Below are positions 34,496 through 42,954 of a stretch of 64,000 bases of DNA, piece after piece. Below the pieces are notes generated by a model. It ran no database searches. It saw only the letters and a program-made list of their open reading frames with translations, and was not told where the DNA came from. Position numbers and translations under genes: made by a program. The DNA is from Streptomyces sp. AC1-42W (GTDB lineage: Bacteria; Actinomycetota; Actinomycetes; Streptomycetales; Streptomycetaceae). Position 1 is the first letter of the stretch. Each line of letters begins with the position of its first letter. The DNA is taken from positions 744,001-808,000 of the forward strand of contig NZ_QKWY01000002.1 in assembly GCF_003248355.1 (NCBI RefSeq). The letters run 5' to 3'.

Positions 34496-35745
34496 GGCGC
34501 CCGTCCGGCCGGAGGAGGACCTCGGGAAGTGCCGTGGAACCATCCCGGTTCACCCCGCGGGACGCCCTCGCCGAGTCGCTCGCCGGTGTGCTTCAGCGTC
34601 CTGCGCGCTCGGCCCTCACCGCCCTCGGGACCGTGCTCGGGGTCGGCACCTTCGTCGCCGTCCTCGGGCTGACTGCGACGACCTCCTCGCAGATCGATGC
34701 CCGCTTCAACGTGCTCAGCGCCACCGAGGTGGAGGTCGAGGACGTCGCCGTCGACACCAACGAGTTCGCCGGCCCCGGCTTTCCCGCAGACGCTGACGTG
34801 CGGGTGGAACGCCTCGGCGGCGTCCAGCACGCCGGCGTCTACTACTCCGTGCGCCTTGACGCGGGGGAGGCGGTCCGCTCCGCACCGGTCGGAGCCGGTG
34901 CGGAGGGCGGGAAGACCGATGTGGTGGCGGCTTCGCCGGGGGCCCTGGCCGCGGCCGGCCCGACGCTCACGCAGGGCAGGCTCTACGACGACTACCACTC
35001 CCGCGCCAGGGAACGCGTCGCGGTGCTCGGGGCCTCCACCGCGGCGCGCCTGGGCATCACCACCCTGGAGACCCGGCCCGCTGTCTTCATCGGGGACGAG
35101 CCGTTCACCGTGATCGGGATCATCGGCAACGTCAAGCGCAAGTCGGACCTGCTGATGTCCGTCCTCGTCCCCCGCACCACGGCCGAAGACGTCTGGGGGC
35201 CGCCGAAGGAGTCCGGCAGCCGGATGCTCATCGCGACCGATCTGGGTGCCGCCCAGCAGGTGGCGCGGCTGGCCCCCACCGCATTACGGCCGGACCACCC
35301 CGAGTACCTCAAGGCGGTGGCACCCCCCGACCCGAAGACGTTGCGGACAAACGTGACGTCCGACCTCGACCAACTCTTCCTCGTACTGGCCGGGATCTGC
35401 TTGGTCATCGGAGCCGTGGGCATCGCCAACACCACCCTGGTGGCCGTCCTGGAACGGACGGGGGAGATCGGGCTGAGACGTGCGCTCGGGGCACGCGGCA
35501 GGCACATCACCGCACAGTTCCTCGCGGAGTCCGGGGCACTGGGCGCCCTCGGCGGCCTGATCGGGACATCCCTGGGCACCCTGACCGTGGTGACGGTCGC
35601 GGTGATCCGGGACTGGACCCCGGTGATCCACCCCGGCACGGTTGCGGCGGCGCCTGTCATCGGACTGGTCACCGGTGTCGTGGCCGGGCTGTACCCGGCG
35701 TGGCGGGCGGCCCGCGTCGAGCCCGCCGAGGCGCTCCGGCGCTGA
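34492..35745 (+). CDS. ABC permease of the MacB/FtsX type
   Basis: A 417-residue membrane protein with the MacB topology. A first transmembrane helix (about 40-62: ALTALGTVLGVGTFVAVLGL) is followed by a large extracytoplasmic domain (about 65-290). Three C-terminal helices (about 298-400) include the family segment ERTGEIGLRRALGARGRHI and the close ARVEPAEALRR. It completes the lipoprotein-adaptor-ATPase-permease operon, and each junction overlaps by four bases. The gene is convergent with the DUF3152 pair and is followed by a GC-rich hairpin. Confidence 0.92.
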   Translation: MRRPSGRRRTSGSAVEPSRFTPRDALAESLAGVLQRPARSALTALGTVLGVGTFVAVLGLTATTSSQIDARFNVLSATEVEVEDVAVDTNEFAGPGFPADADVRVERLGGVQHAGVYYSVRLDAGEAVRSAPVGAGAEGGKTDVVAASPGALAAAGPTLTQGRLYDDYHSRARERVAVLGASTAARLGITTLETRPAVFIGDEPFTVIGIIGNVKRKSDLLMSVLVPRTTAEDVWGPPKESGSRMLIATDLGAAQQVARLAPTALRPDHPEYLKAVAPPDPKTLRTNVTSDLDQLFLVLAGICLVIGAVGIANTTLVAVLERTGEIGLRRALGARGRHITAQFLAESGALGALGGLIGTSLGTLTVVTVAVIRDWTPVIHPGTVAAAPVIGLVTGVVAGLYPAWRAARVEPAEALRR

Positions 35746-35788
35746 ACCGCCCCGCCTCGGACGTTCCGGTCCCGGGGCGGGACGGTTC
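35745..35788. terminator. Possible bidirectional terminator after the MacB-like permease
   Basis: accgccccg at about 35746 and cggggcgg...ggt near 35773-35786 form an interrupted stem between convergent genes. The call is tentative because of the bulge. Confidence 0.4.
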
Positions 35789-35789
35789 C

Positions 35790-36476
35790 TCAGGAAACGG
35801 GCGGCCCGCCGAGGTAGGCGCCGTCGGAGTCGTACGGCCAGGCGTTGGCGACGCAGCCCTTGAGGCCGTCGATCTGCTGCATCATCGCGGGCGCCGGGCG
35901 GCCCTTGCCGGGGCAGGTCTCGTGGCCGTGGCCGAGCCAGTGGCCGACCTCGTGGTTGATGATCAGCGCCCGGTACTCGCCGAGCGGTCCGTCGAACTCC
36001 GGCGAACCCGTCTGCCAGCGCTTGAGGTTGACTATCACATCGGTGCCGACCCGGCAGTTGACCTCGCCGTGCGTGTCGAGCCCGCTCTTGCCGCAGATCC
36101 GGTCCGTGGTCTGTGGGGTGGCGATCCGTATGACCAGCCCGGCCGGGCCGTCCGCGACCTGCCGGAAGGTCTGCTCGCCGCGGTGCGCCCAGCCCCTCGG
36201 CGCGGCCAGGACGCGCGCGACGACGGAGGCGGCCTTGTCCGCGTCGACCCCGGAACCGTCCTCCACCTCCACCCGGTAGGCATGGCCCCGGCCGCCCTCG
36301 GTGGCGGCGGCCCGCGCCACGGTGAAGGTGGGCGTGGAGCCGGGCCCGTGCGTGCTGTTCCAGCGGAGACCGGCGACGACGACGGCCACCAGGACGACCG
36401 GGACGACCGTCAGTGCCGGCAGCCGGCTCCGGCCGCCGACCCCCCGCTCGCCCCGGCGCCGTGTCCCATCGGGCAT
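35790..36476 (-). CDS. DUF3152-type membrane-anchored metalloprotease-like protein A
   Basis: A 228-residue protein with one N-terminal membrane anchor (about 22-42: LPALTVVPVVLVAVVVAGL) and an extracytoplasmic domain. That domain has the zinc-protease motif HExxHxxGxxH as HEVGHWLGHGH and paired cysteines (RICGK/NC, ETC/GC). The family is annotated DUF3152 as I recall; activity is unproven, but the full zincin signature is visible. ATG at 36476 follows ggagggg. It shares long near-identical stretches with the next gene upstream, so the two are recent tandem duplicates. Confidence 0.88.
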   Translation of the reverse strand: MPDGTRRRGERGVGGRSRLPALTVVPVVLVAVVVAGLRWNSTHGPGSTPTFTVARAAATEGGRGHAYRVEVEDGSGVDADKAASVVARVLAAPRGWAHRGEQTFRQVADGPAGLVIRIATPQTTDRICGKSGLDTHGEVNCRVGTDVIVNLKRWQTGSPEFDGPLGEYRALIINHEVGHWLGHGHETCPGKGRPAPAMMQQIDGLKGCVANAWPYDSDGAYLGGPPVS

Positions 36477-36589
36477 CGGTGCCCCTCCCCAGTGATCGGC
36501 GGTTCCGTCCCCCGCTGTAGGACCGGTGAGCGGAGCGATTGGTTTAGTCCACATCCATATGAGTGGGTTCGCCGACCACTGAAGAATCG

Positions 36590-37534
36590 TTACGGCACCG
36601 CTGGTCCGCCCAGGTATGCCCCGTTTTCGTCGTACGGCCAGGCGTTGGCCACGCAGCCCTTGAGCCCGTAGATCTGCTGCATCATCGCGGGCGCCGGGCG
36701 GCCCTTGCCGGGGCAGGTCTCGTGGCCGTGGCCGAGCCAGTGGCCGACCTCGTGGTTGATGATCAGGGCGCGGTAGTCGTCCAGCGGCCCGTCGAACTTC
36801 GGTGAACCCGTCTGCCAGCGCTTGAGGTTGACCATCACCACCTCGTCCACCCGGCAGTTCACCTCGCCGTGGGTGTCGAGGTGGTGTTCCCCGCAGATCC
36901 GGTCGGTGGTCGCCGCAGTGGCGATCTTTATGACCAGTCCCGCCGGACCTTCGGAGACCTGGCGGAAGGTGTGCTCCCCGTTGTGCGCCCAGCCGCGCGG
37001 TGCGGCCAGGATGTCGGCCACCCGCGCGGCCGCCTCATCGGGGTCGACGTGGGAACCGTCCTCCACTTCGACCCGGTAGGCGTTCCCGCCGCCGGACGAC
37101 GCGCCGGCGCGGGCGACGGTGAACGTACCGGGGCCGGACGCGGGGATGACGGGGGGCGCCGACTTGGTCGTCCGGGTGGTGGGAGAGGCCCCGGGGGAGG
37201 TGGACGAGGTGGCAGAGGCCGTCACGTCCGGCGAGGGTGACGGTGTGGGGGGCGCGTCGGTGGGTCGTGTGGCGCTCGCCTGCTGACGGTCGGCGGCCGC
37301 GGCGGGGCTCGCGCTCTCCCAGGGGGTCGTGACGACGAGGTACGTCGCGGTGACCGCGGCGGCGAGAAGCAGCGACACGAGGAGCGCCCGGCGTCCCTGC
37401 CTGCGCCTTCTGCGCGCCCGGGACTGCCGGCGTGTCTGCCCGCGTCCGGTGTGCCGGTCCGGATGAGCGCTGTGCGAGGGCCGACCCCCGCGGCCGCGGC
37501 GCGATATGCCTCGTCCGTGCTGCTCCGCGTTCAT
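36590..37534 (-). CDS. DUF3152-type membrane-anchored metalloprotease-like protein B
   Basis: A 314-residue paralogue of the preceding entry. It has a longer Arg-rich cytosolic N-terminus, a membrane helix (about 50-70: ALLVSLLLAAAVTATYLVV) and a Ser/Thr/Pro-rich stalk of about 60 residues. The same catalytic domain (from about 138) carries HEVGHWLGHGHETC. The start codon overlaps the stop of the upstream gene as ATGA, so it belongs to the sigma-factor operon. A wall-spanning stalk and a zincin motif suggest surface or wall proteolysis controlled by that sigma factor. The substrate is unknown. Confidence 0.88.
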   Translation of the reverse strand: MNAEQHGRGISRRGRGGRPSHSAHPDRHTGRGQTRRQSRARRRRRQGRRALLVSLLLAAAVTATYLVVTTPWESASPAAAADRQQASATRPTDAPPTPSPSPDVTASATSSTSPGASPTTRTTKSAPPVIPASGPGTFTVARAGASSGGGNAYRVEVEDGSHVDPDEAAARVADILAAPRGWAHNGEHTFRQVSEGPAGLVIKIATAATTDRICGEHHLDTHGEVNCRVDEVVMVNLKRWQTGSPKFDGPLDDYRALIINHEVGHWLGHGHETCPGKGRPAPAMMQQIYGLKGCVANAWPYDENGAYLGGPAVP

Positions 37535-38370
37535 TCGGAGGACCCACCGTCTTTCAGTACAGGATGTTCGTCGGCATACGTCATCAGTTTTCGGATCCGC
37601 CGGTCGCCCACCGCTCTCACCAGCTCGGAGGGAGTGACGGGGGCGGGAGCGGCGGAAGAGCTGTCGGGCGATACGGTCAGGGACACGTCACTCCTGCCGA
37701 ACCGGAACTCGAGCGAGATCTCCGTGGCGCCGTGCGCGTTCGAGGGCAGTTGTCGAACGTGGGCCGGTGAGCCGTCTTCCAGCGAGACCAGTTCGCACGT
37801 CGCGTGCTTGCGCGGCTCGTCCTCACAGGATTCGGGGACGGCCCCTGGACGGGACCGCACACTGAAGACCACCGTGATGGTCCTTTCCGCCGTCTCCCCC
37901 CGGTAGTAGCGGACGTCGTTGTCCTGCGGGCGGATGGTGCCGACCGAGGCAGGGAGCGCGTCGTCCAGCGCCACGGCGACCTTCTGCTGGAAGGCGTCCT
38001 GCCGTGCGCGTTCGGCCTTGGGCAGCCGGGCATTGGGGAAGGTCTGGCCCGGCGCGGGTTCCACGTGCACGGGAGCACGCTCCGGGGTGGCCGGGGAGGG
38101 GGATGCGGACACGGGCGGTTGCGCGGGGGGCGCGTCCGTGTCCGGTCCGGACCATGGACGCTGTATGGACAGGCCCAGGGCCACGGCCGTCACCACACCG
38201 AAGACGCTTCCGGCCATCGCGCGTCTGGCCCTGGCCTTTCGACGCCGGCCCAGGCTCAGCGCGGTCGGCACCAGGTCGGGGAGTGGCGGCAGCGCGTCCG
38301 CCGCTTGGCCCATCGCATCCCTGAGTACGTCTTCTTCGTGCTGCCTGGCAGCGGACAGATCGGCATCCAT
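37531..38370 (-). CDS. Single-pass membrane protein, probable anti-sigma factor
   Basis: A 279-residue protein. A cytosolic N-terminus of about 60 residues (MDADLSAARQHEEDVLRDAM ... LSLGRRRKARARR) is followed by one membrane helix (about 65-80, VFGVVTAVALGLSIQ) and an extracytoplasmic domain with one cysteine pair. It begins eight bases after the sigma-factor stop. Sigma gene first and membrane protein second is the usual ECF/anti-sigma arrangement, but there is no HxxxCxxC zinc motif, so the anti-sigma role is inferred from position and topology. It overlaps the DUF3152 gene by four bases. Confidence 0.72.
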   Translation of the reverse strand: MDADLSAARQHEEDVLRDAMGQAADALPPLPDLVPTALSLGRRRKARARRAMAGSVFGVVTAVALGLSIQRPWSGPDTDAPPAQPPVSASPSPATPERAPVHVEPAPGQTFPNARLPKAERARQDAFQQKVAVALDDALPASVGTIRPQDNDVRYYRGETAERTITVVFSVRSRPGAVPESCEDEPRKHATCELVSLEDGSPAHVRQLPSNAHGATEISLEFRFGRSDVSLTVSPDSSSAAPAPVTPSELVRAVGDRRIRKLMTYADEHPVLKDGGSSE

Positions 38371-38378
38371 GATCGCGG

Positions 38379-38924
38379 TCAGCTCCCGGTGGCGTAGAGA
38401 TGGGCGTCGCCGAGCCGGGCACGCAGCCTGGCCAGGGAGCGTGAGCACTGGCTCTTGACGGTGGACTCGCTGCACCGGAGAAGGGAGGCCACCGCGCTGA
38501 CGCTCATGTCATCCCAGTAGCGAAGGACGACGATGGCTCTCGCCTTCGGTGGGAGTTCGTCGAGCAGAGCGAGCAGTGTGACCCGCAGGTCGGCGGCGGC
38601 GGACGGGGGGTCCTGGGCGAGTGGCGCGCTGCGGGTGTGGGCCAGCAGGTCACGCAGACTGCGTCGGCGTTCGGCCACGTAGGTGCGGACCAGCACCGTT
38701 TTGGCATAGGCGTCGATGTTGTCGGCGGCGCCGGCGCGGCGCCAGTACTGGAAGAGTTTGGCCAGGGTGGTCTGGGTCAGGTCCCGTGCTCCTTCGGGGT
38801 CACCGCACAACAGATAGGCCGTCCGGTAGATGCGCCGCTGGCCTACGCGCGCGTAGGCCTCGAAGCTCATGTCGCCGGGGTCGGTGACCCCGTGGCCGGG
38901 CCCGGTTCCTGGGTCCGCCGGCAT
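38379..38924 (-). CDS. SigE-family (ECF-type) RNA polymerase sigma factor
   Basis: A 181-residue sigma factor with region 2 (about 20-90: FEAYARVGQRRIYRTAYLLCGD ... DLTQTTLAKLFQYW) and region 4 (about 125-175: LPPKARAIVVLRYWDDMSVSAVASLLRCSESTVKSQCSRSLARLR). There is no extra C-terminal domain. It matches the actinobacterial SigE_fam subgroup. ATG at 38924 has aaggggg at good spacing; GTG at 38930 is a less likely start. It leads the operon sigma, membrane protein, DUF3152 B and DUF3152 A, and probably autoregulates it. Confidence 0.9.
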   Translation of the reverse strand: MPADPGTGPGHGVTDPGDMSFEAYARVGQRRIYRTAYLLCGDPEGARDLTQTTLAKLFQYWRRAGAADNIDAYAKTVLVRTYVAERRRSLRDLLAHTRSAPLAQDPPSAAADLRVTLLALLDELPPKARAIVVLRYWDDMSVSAVASLLRCSESTVKSQCSRSLARLRARLGDAHLYATGS

Positions 38925-39063
38925 CCGCACCCCCTTCCACTCGCATGTCCTGTGTCACCACTTCAGAGCAGCCTTCCGCGGAAAAGGTTGAGAACGAGTT
39001 CCGGGAGTTCTCAGGGCGGGGCCGGTCCCGCTACCGCGCGGACCGGGCTGCTTGAATGGGGGA

Positions 39064-39756
39064 GTGACCCGAGCATCCCTGGACAAGCAGCCGCACGAAG
39101 TCGCCTCGATGTTCGACGACGTGGCGGCGAACTACGACCTCACCAACGACGTGCTCTCGCTCGGCCAGGACCGGCTGTGGCGCAAGGAGGTCGCCAAGGC
39201 GGTGAACGCCCGGCCCGCCGAGAAGATCCTCGACCTGGCGGCCGGTACGGCGACGTCCTCGCTGCCGTTCGCCGCGACCGGCGCGTACGTCGTGCCGTGC
39301 GACTTCTCCATCGGCATGCTCCGCGAGGGCAAGAAGCGCCACTCCTGGCTGCCCTTCACCGGCGGCGACGCCACGAAACTGCCCTTCCGCGACGAGGTCT
39401 TCGACGCGGTGACCATCTCCTTCGGCCTGCGCAACGTCCAGGACACGGACGCGGCCCTGCGCGAACTGCACCGGGTCACCAAGCCGGGCGGCCGGATCGT
39501 CATCTGCGAGTTCTCCCAGCCCGTCTGGACCCCGTTCCGCACGGTGTACATCGAGTACCTGATGCGGGCGCTCCCCCCGGTGGCCCGCGCGGTCTCCTCC
39601 AACCCCGACGCCTACGTCTACCTCGCCGAGTCCATCCGCGCCTGGCCCGACCAGCCCGGTCTGGCGAAGAAGCTCCAGCGGGCCGGCTGGTCCGAGGTCG
39701 CCTGGCGCAACCTCACGGGCGGCGTGGTGGCCCTGCACCGGGGCGTGCGCGTCTGA
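39064..39756 (+). CDS. menG: Demethylmenaquinone methyltransferase MenG/UbiE
   Basis: A 230-residue class I methyltransferase for the last step of menaquinone biosynthesis (2-methylation of demethylmenaquinone). It has the family opening MFDDVAANYDLTNDVLSLGQD, motif I ILDLAAGTATSS, and GLRNVQDTDAALRELHRVTKPGG. GTG at 39064 starting VTRASLDKQPHEVASM is the family N-terminus; a TTG four codons earlier is also in frame. It stands alone with its own promoter but lies near the geranylgeranyl-reductase gene and the nuo operon, as is usual in Streptomyces. Confidence 0.95.
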   Translation: MTRASLDKQPHEVASMFDDVAANYDLTNDVLSLGQDRLWRKEVAKAVNARPAEKILDLAAGTATSSLPFAATGAYVVPCDFSIGMLREGKKRHSWLPFTGGDATKLPFRDEVFDAVTISFGLRNVQDTDAALRELHRVTKPGGRIVICEFSQPVWTPFRTVYIEYLMRALPPVARAVSSNPDAYVYLAESIRAWPDQPGLAKKLQRAGWSEVAWRNLTGGVVALHRGVRV

Positions 39757-39902
39757 GCCTGGCACGCCGGGTGAAAGCGGTTGCTCGGATTCCGAGTTGA
39801 CGGGAACCGGTGGGCGGGGAGGATGTGTCGTTGACACCGCGCGTCATCCCCGTTTCGCCGTGTCAGCGTCCCCGCTCGTCCCCGTACCGCTGCGGAGCCC
39901 TC

Positions 39903-42320
39903 ATGTCGTCGTACTGCCCCTTCTGTGGAACCCAGGCGCCGGACGAGGCGCGCTTCTGTATGAAGTGCGGGCGGGAGCGGCCCGCCGCGCCCACCGCTCC
40001 TCCGCAACCGGCCGGGCCGCCGCCACCCGCCGGGGCGCCCTCCGCCGAGCCCCCGCAGCCACCGGCCATGCCGGCGTACATGACGCGGCCCTCCGCGCCG
40101 CCACCGCCCGGTTACGCGCCGGTGCCGGCCGGGCCCTCGCCGGCCGCGGTGTTCTTCGGGCGGGTCATGCGCGGCGACTGGGCGGGTTCGCTCAAGGCCG
40201 CCGCCTGGCCCACCGGACTGGTCGTGGCGCTCGCCGTGGCCCTCGCCATCCCGAACTACGGGCAGGACGACGAGGTCGTCGTCGGCTGGAGCGACCGGCT
40301 CCGGGTCGCGCTGGCGATGCTGCTCCAGGCGTTCGGCGGCGGCTTCGACATACGCGCCGCCTCGCCCGGTGGCATGAACGACGGCGGCTACCGGGGCGGC
40401 TCGCCCTACGAGAACGGTTACGGGGACTTCGACCCGGGCGGGCAGGGCCAGATGACGCTCTCGCTCGTCCCGCTCACTGTCACCGTTCTGTGGATCGGCG
40501 CCATGATCCTCGGCGCCCGGGGCCTGCGCCGGCAGGGCGCCGGGCTCGACGCGGGCGTCCGCGTCGGCGTCCTGTCCGCCGCGGCCGTCCTGGTCCTCGG
40601 GCTCTACGCGCAGCCCGAGATCGAGGACGTCTCGGTGCACTCCTCGCCGGTCCTCGCGGCCCTCGGCGCCCTCGCCATCGCCCTCGTCACCACCTGCGCC
40701 GTCCTGCAACGCGACGCCGCCGCGGCCTGGCTGGCCCAGCGGCCGGGCACGCTCGCCCTGGTCCGGGCCGCCGGAACGGCCGTCCGCGCGCTCGGGTTCG
40801 TCCTGCTCCTGTGCGGCCTCATCGGCTATATCACCTACTGCGTCGAGAGCGACGCCGACGGCACCGCGATGCTGGTCGCCCTGGCGGTGCTGCCCAACAT
40901 CGCGCTGACCGTCCTCTCCGTCTGCTGGGGCGGCTCCGTGGAGTACGACCTGCGCGGGCAGACCAACTTCATCGGCGGCGGCTCGGAGCACGGCTCGTTC
41001 GGCCTCGGCGAACTGGGCGACGCGTACAACGACTGGGCCGTGGTCGGCGCGCTCGCCGCCGGTGTCGTCAGCGCCCTCATCGTGGGCTTCCTCGCCGGAC
41101 GCCGCTCCGCCGACCGGCGCGAACAGGTCACCGCGGGCGGCCTCTTCCTCCTCGGATACCTGGCGCTGACCGGCATCACCGGCGTGTCCGTGGAGTACAC
41201 CGGCAGCGTGTCCGACCTCAACGGCCGGGGTATCGCGGAGATCGCGCCCAGCGTCGCCGACGCGCTGCTGTTCGGGCTGCTGTGGGTGGGCGGCGCGATC
41301 CTCGTCGCCCCGTACCTGGCCCGGATGGGCGGCGGCCCCGGCGGCGGCGCCCCCGCCTACCCGGCGCCGCCGAGCCCGTACGGTCCCCAGGGCCCGTACC
41401 AGCCGGGCGGCCCGAACCCGTACGGCCCGAACCCCGGCCCGTACACCCCGCCGGGCCCGTACACCCCGCCCGCGCCGTACAACCCGGCACCGGGCCGGCA
41501 GTCACCGGGCCAGGCGCAGCACGAGGCACAGGCGCAGAACGAGGCACAGGCACAGCACGACGCACAGACGCCGAGCGAGACACAGACGCTGAGCGCGGCG
41601 CAGGCCCCCGAGCAGCCGGCCGCCCCCCGGCGCCGGCGGCCCGCCTTCGTCTGGGCGCTCACGCTGGTCGCCGCCCTGGTCCTCGGCGGCGGGGCCACCG
41701 CCGGCACCCTCGCGCTGCTCGACCGGCCGGACGACGCGCCGGCCGCCTCGGAGAACACCGCCCAGGACGCCACGAAGAAGCGGGCCACCCCGGCCCAGGA
41801 CCAGGCCGGGGAGCCCGCGAACACGGAGACGGACACCGGCACCGACGCCACCCCCTCCGCGCCCGTGGTCCCCGACGGCTACCGGCTCGTCGCCGACACC
41901 GCCGGCTTCGCGCTCGCCGTGCCGGAGAACTGGGAGCGGCTGGGCGAGGAGAACCACCAGGTCACGTACGCCAACGAGGCCGGCAACGAACTCCTGCTGA
42001 AGGTGGGGGTCATCGCGAACGCCCCGTACACCTCGTACGAGAACTTCAAGACGCTGGAGAAGACCGCCGACGCCAACCAGCGGAACTACCGGCGGATCGA
42101 GCTGACGGCCAACACCTTCCAGGGCCGGCCGGGCGCCCGGTGGGAGTACACCTACGAGAACAAGGACGGCGTCACGATCCGGGCCGTCGACCAGAGCTAC
42201 ATCGCCGAGGACGGCACCGAGTACGCCGTCTACGTCACCCAGCGGGACATGGACTGGGCCGGTGCCCGCGAGATCTTCGACACCGCCCTGTCCACGTGGA
42301 TGCTCAACGACGTCGACTGA
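39903..42320 (+). CDS. Zinc-ribbon, multi-span membrane protein with Pro-rich linker
   Basis: An 805-residue protein. An N-terminal zinc ribbon (CPFCGTQAPDEARFCMKCG, residues 4-22) is followed by a Pro-rich segment. A membrane domain of about eight spans covers about residues 90-480. A Pro/Gly/Tyr-rich linker with repeated YGP/PYTPPG units comes next, then a QAQHEA/QAQNEA/QAQHDA repeat near 540-555. One more membrane helix (about 582-605) and an extracytoplasmic domain of about 150 residues (VPDGYRLVADTAGFALAVPENW) close it. ATG at 39903 follows cggag. Function is unknown; the outer domain could sense or bind envelope components. Confidence 0.85.
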   Translation: MSSYCPFCGTQAPDEARFCMKCGRERPAAPTAPPQPAGPPPPAGAPSAEPPQPPAMPAYMTRPSAPPPPGYAPVPAGPSPAAVFFGRVMRGDWAGSLKAAAWPTGLVVALAVALAIPNYGQDDEVVVGWSDRLRVALAMLLQAFGGGFDIRAASPGGMNDGGYRGGSPYENGYGDFDPGGQGQMTLSLVPLTVTVLWIGAMILGARGLRRQGAGLDAGVRVGVLSAAAVLVLGLYAQPEIEDVSVHSSPVLAALGALAIALVTTCAVLQRDAAAAWLAQRPGTLALVRAAGTAVRALGFVLLLCGLIGYITYCVESDADGTAMLVALAVLPNIALTVLSVCWGGSVEYDLRGQTNFIGGGSEHGSFGLGELGDAYNDWAVVGALAAGVVSALIVGFLAGRRSADRREQVTAGGLFLLGYLALTGITGVSVEYTGSVSDLNGRGIAEIAPSVADALLFGLLWVGGAILVAPYLARMGGGPGGGAPAYPAPPSPYGPQGPYQPGGPNPYGPNPGPYTPPGPYTPPAPYNPAPGRQSPGQAQHEAQAQNEAQAQHDAQTPSETQTLSAAQAPEQPAAPRRRRPAFVWALTLVAALVLGGGATAGTLALLDRPDDAPAASENTAQDATKKRATPAQDQAGEPANTETDTGTDATPSAPVVPDGYRLVADTAGFALAVPENWERLGEENHQVTYANEAGNELLLKVGVIANAPYTSYENFKTLEKTADANQRNYRRIELTANTFQGRPGARWEYTYENKDGVTIRAVDQSYIAEDGTEYAVYVTQRDMDWAGAREIFDTALSTWMLNDVD

Positions 42321-42338
42321 GACCGGCCGGTCCGCGTC

Positions 42339-42857
42339 TCACAGCTCCAGCCGGAAGCACCGCACCTCCTGGCCCGGCCGCGGCGTCGTGAACGTCTCGG
42401 CCGGCTCCATGCCCAGCCGGCGGCACACCGCGGCCGACCGGTCGTTGAGCACGTCCACCGCCGCCACCACCCGCTCCACCCCGGCCGCGCGCAGCCGCTC
42501 CAGGGTCAGGAGCGCGGCGGCGGTCGCGTAACCCCGGCCCCAGGCCGACCGGGTCAGCCGCCAGCCGATCTCGGTCTCGCCCACCGGGCCGTAGCCGGTC
42601 GGACCCCACGGCTGCGCGCCGGTGAAGCCGATGACCGTGCCGTCCCCGTCGAGCACGGTCCACAGGCAGTAGCCGAGTTCGGCGTCATGTCTGCGCTGAC
42701 GGGCGGTCCACTCCTCGTACATCGACAGTTCGTCCGACCGGCCGCCGAAGAACCGCATGACCTCCGGGTCGTCGAACACGCGGTGCCAGGCCACCGCGTC
42801 CTCGTCGGTCGGGACACGCAGCTGTACGACGGGGGGTGCGGCAGGCGCGATTGACAT
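42339..42857 (-). CDS. GNAT-family N-acetyltransferase (RimJ/RimL type)
   Basis: A 172-residue acetyl-CoA-dependent acetyltransferase. It opens with LRVPTDEDAVAWHRVFDDPEVM and has ETEIGWRLTRSAWGRGYATAA, whose WGRGYAT loop is the acetyl-CoA pyrophosphate-binding motif. VVAAVDVLNDRSAAVCRRLGM follows. The closest general class is RimJ/RimL-like Acetyltransf_3. ATG at 42857 follows aaggg. It is divergent from the flavoprotein gene and convergent with the zinc-ribbon gene, so it is an independent unit. The acceptor substrate is unknown. Confidence 0.93.
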   Translation of the reverse strand: MSIAPAAPPVVQLRVPTDEDAVAWHRVFDDPEVMRFFGGRSDELSMYEEWTARQRRHDAELGYCLWTVLDGDGTVIGFTGAQPWGPTGYGPVGETEIGWRLTRSAWGRGYATAAALLTLERLRAAGVERVVAAVDVLNDRSAAVCRRLGMEPAETFTTPRPGQEVRCFRLEL

Positions 42858-42954
42858 GAGGCAGCCCTTCGGAGGGTTGATCAGCAGGCCCCCATAGACT
42901 GCCTTGGACCTGTGCCGCGCGGCACGCGAATTCGAGTCTTCGGGAGAACCGACC

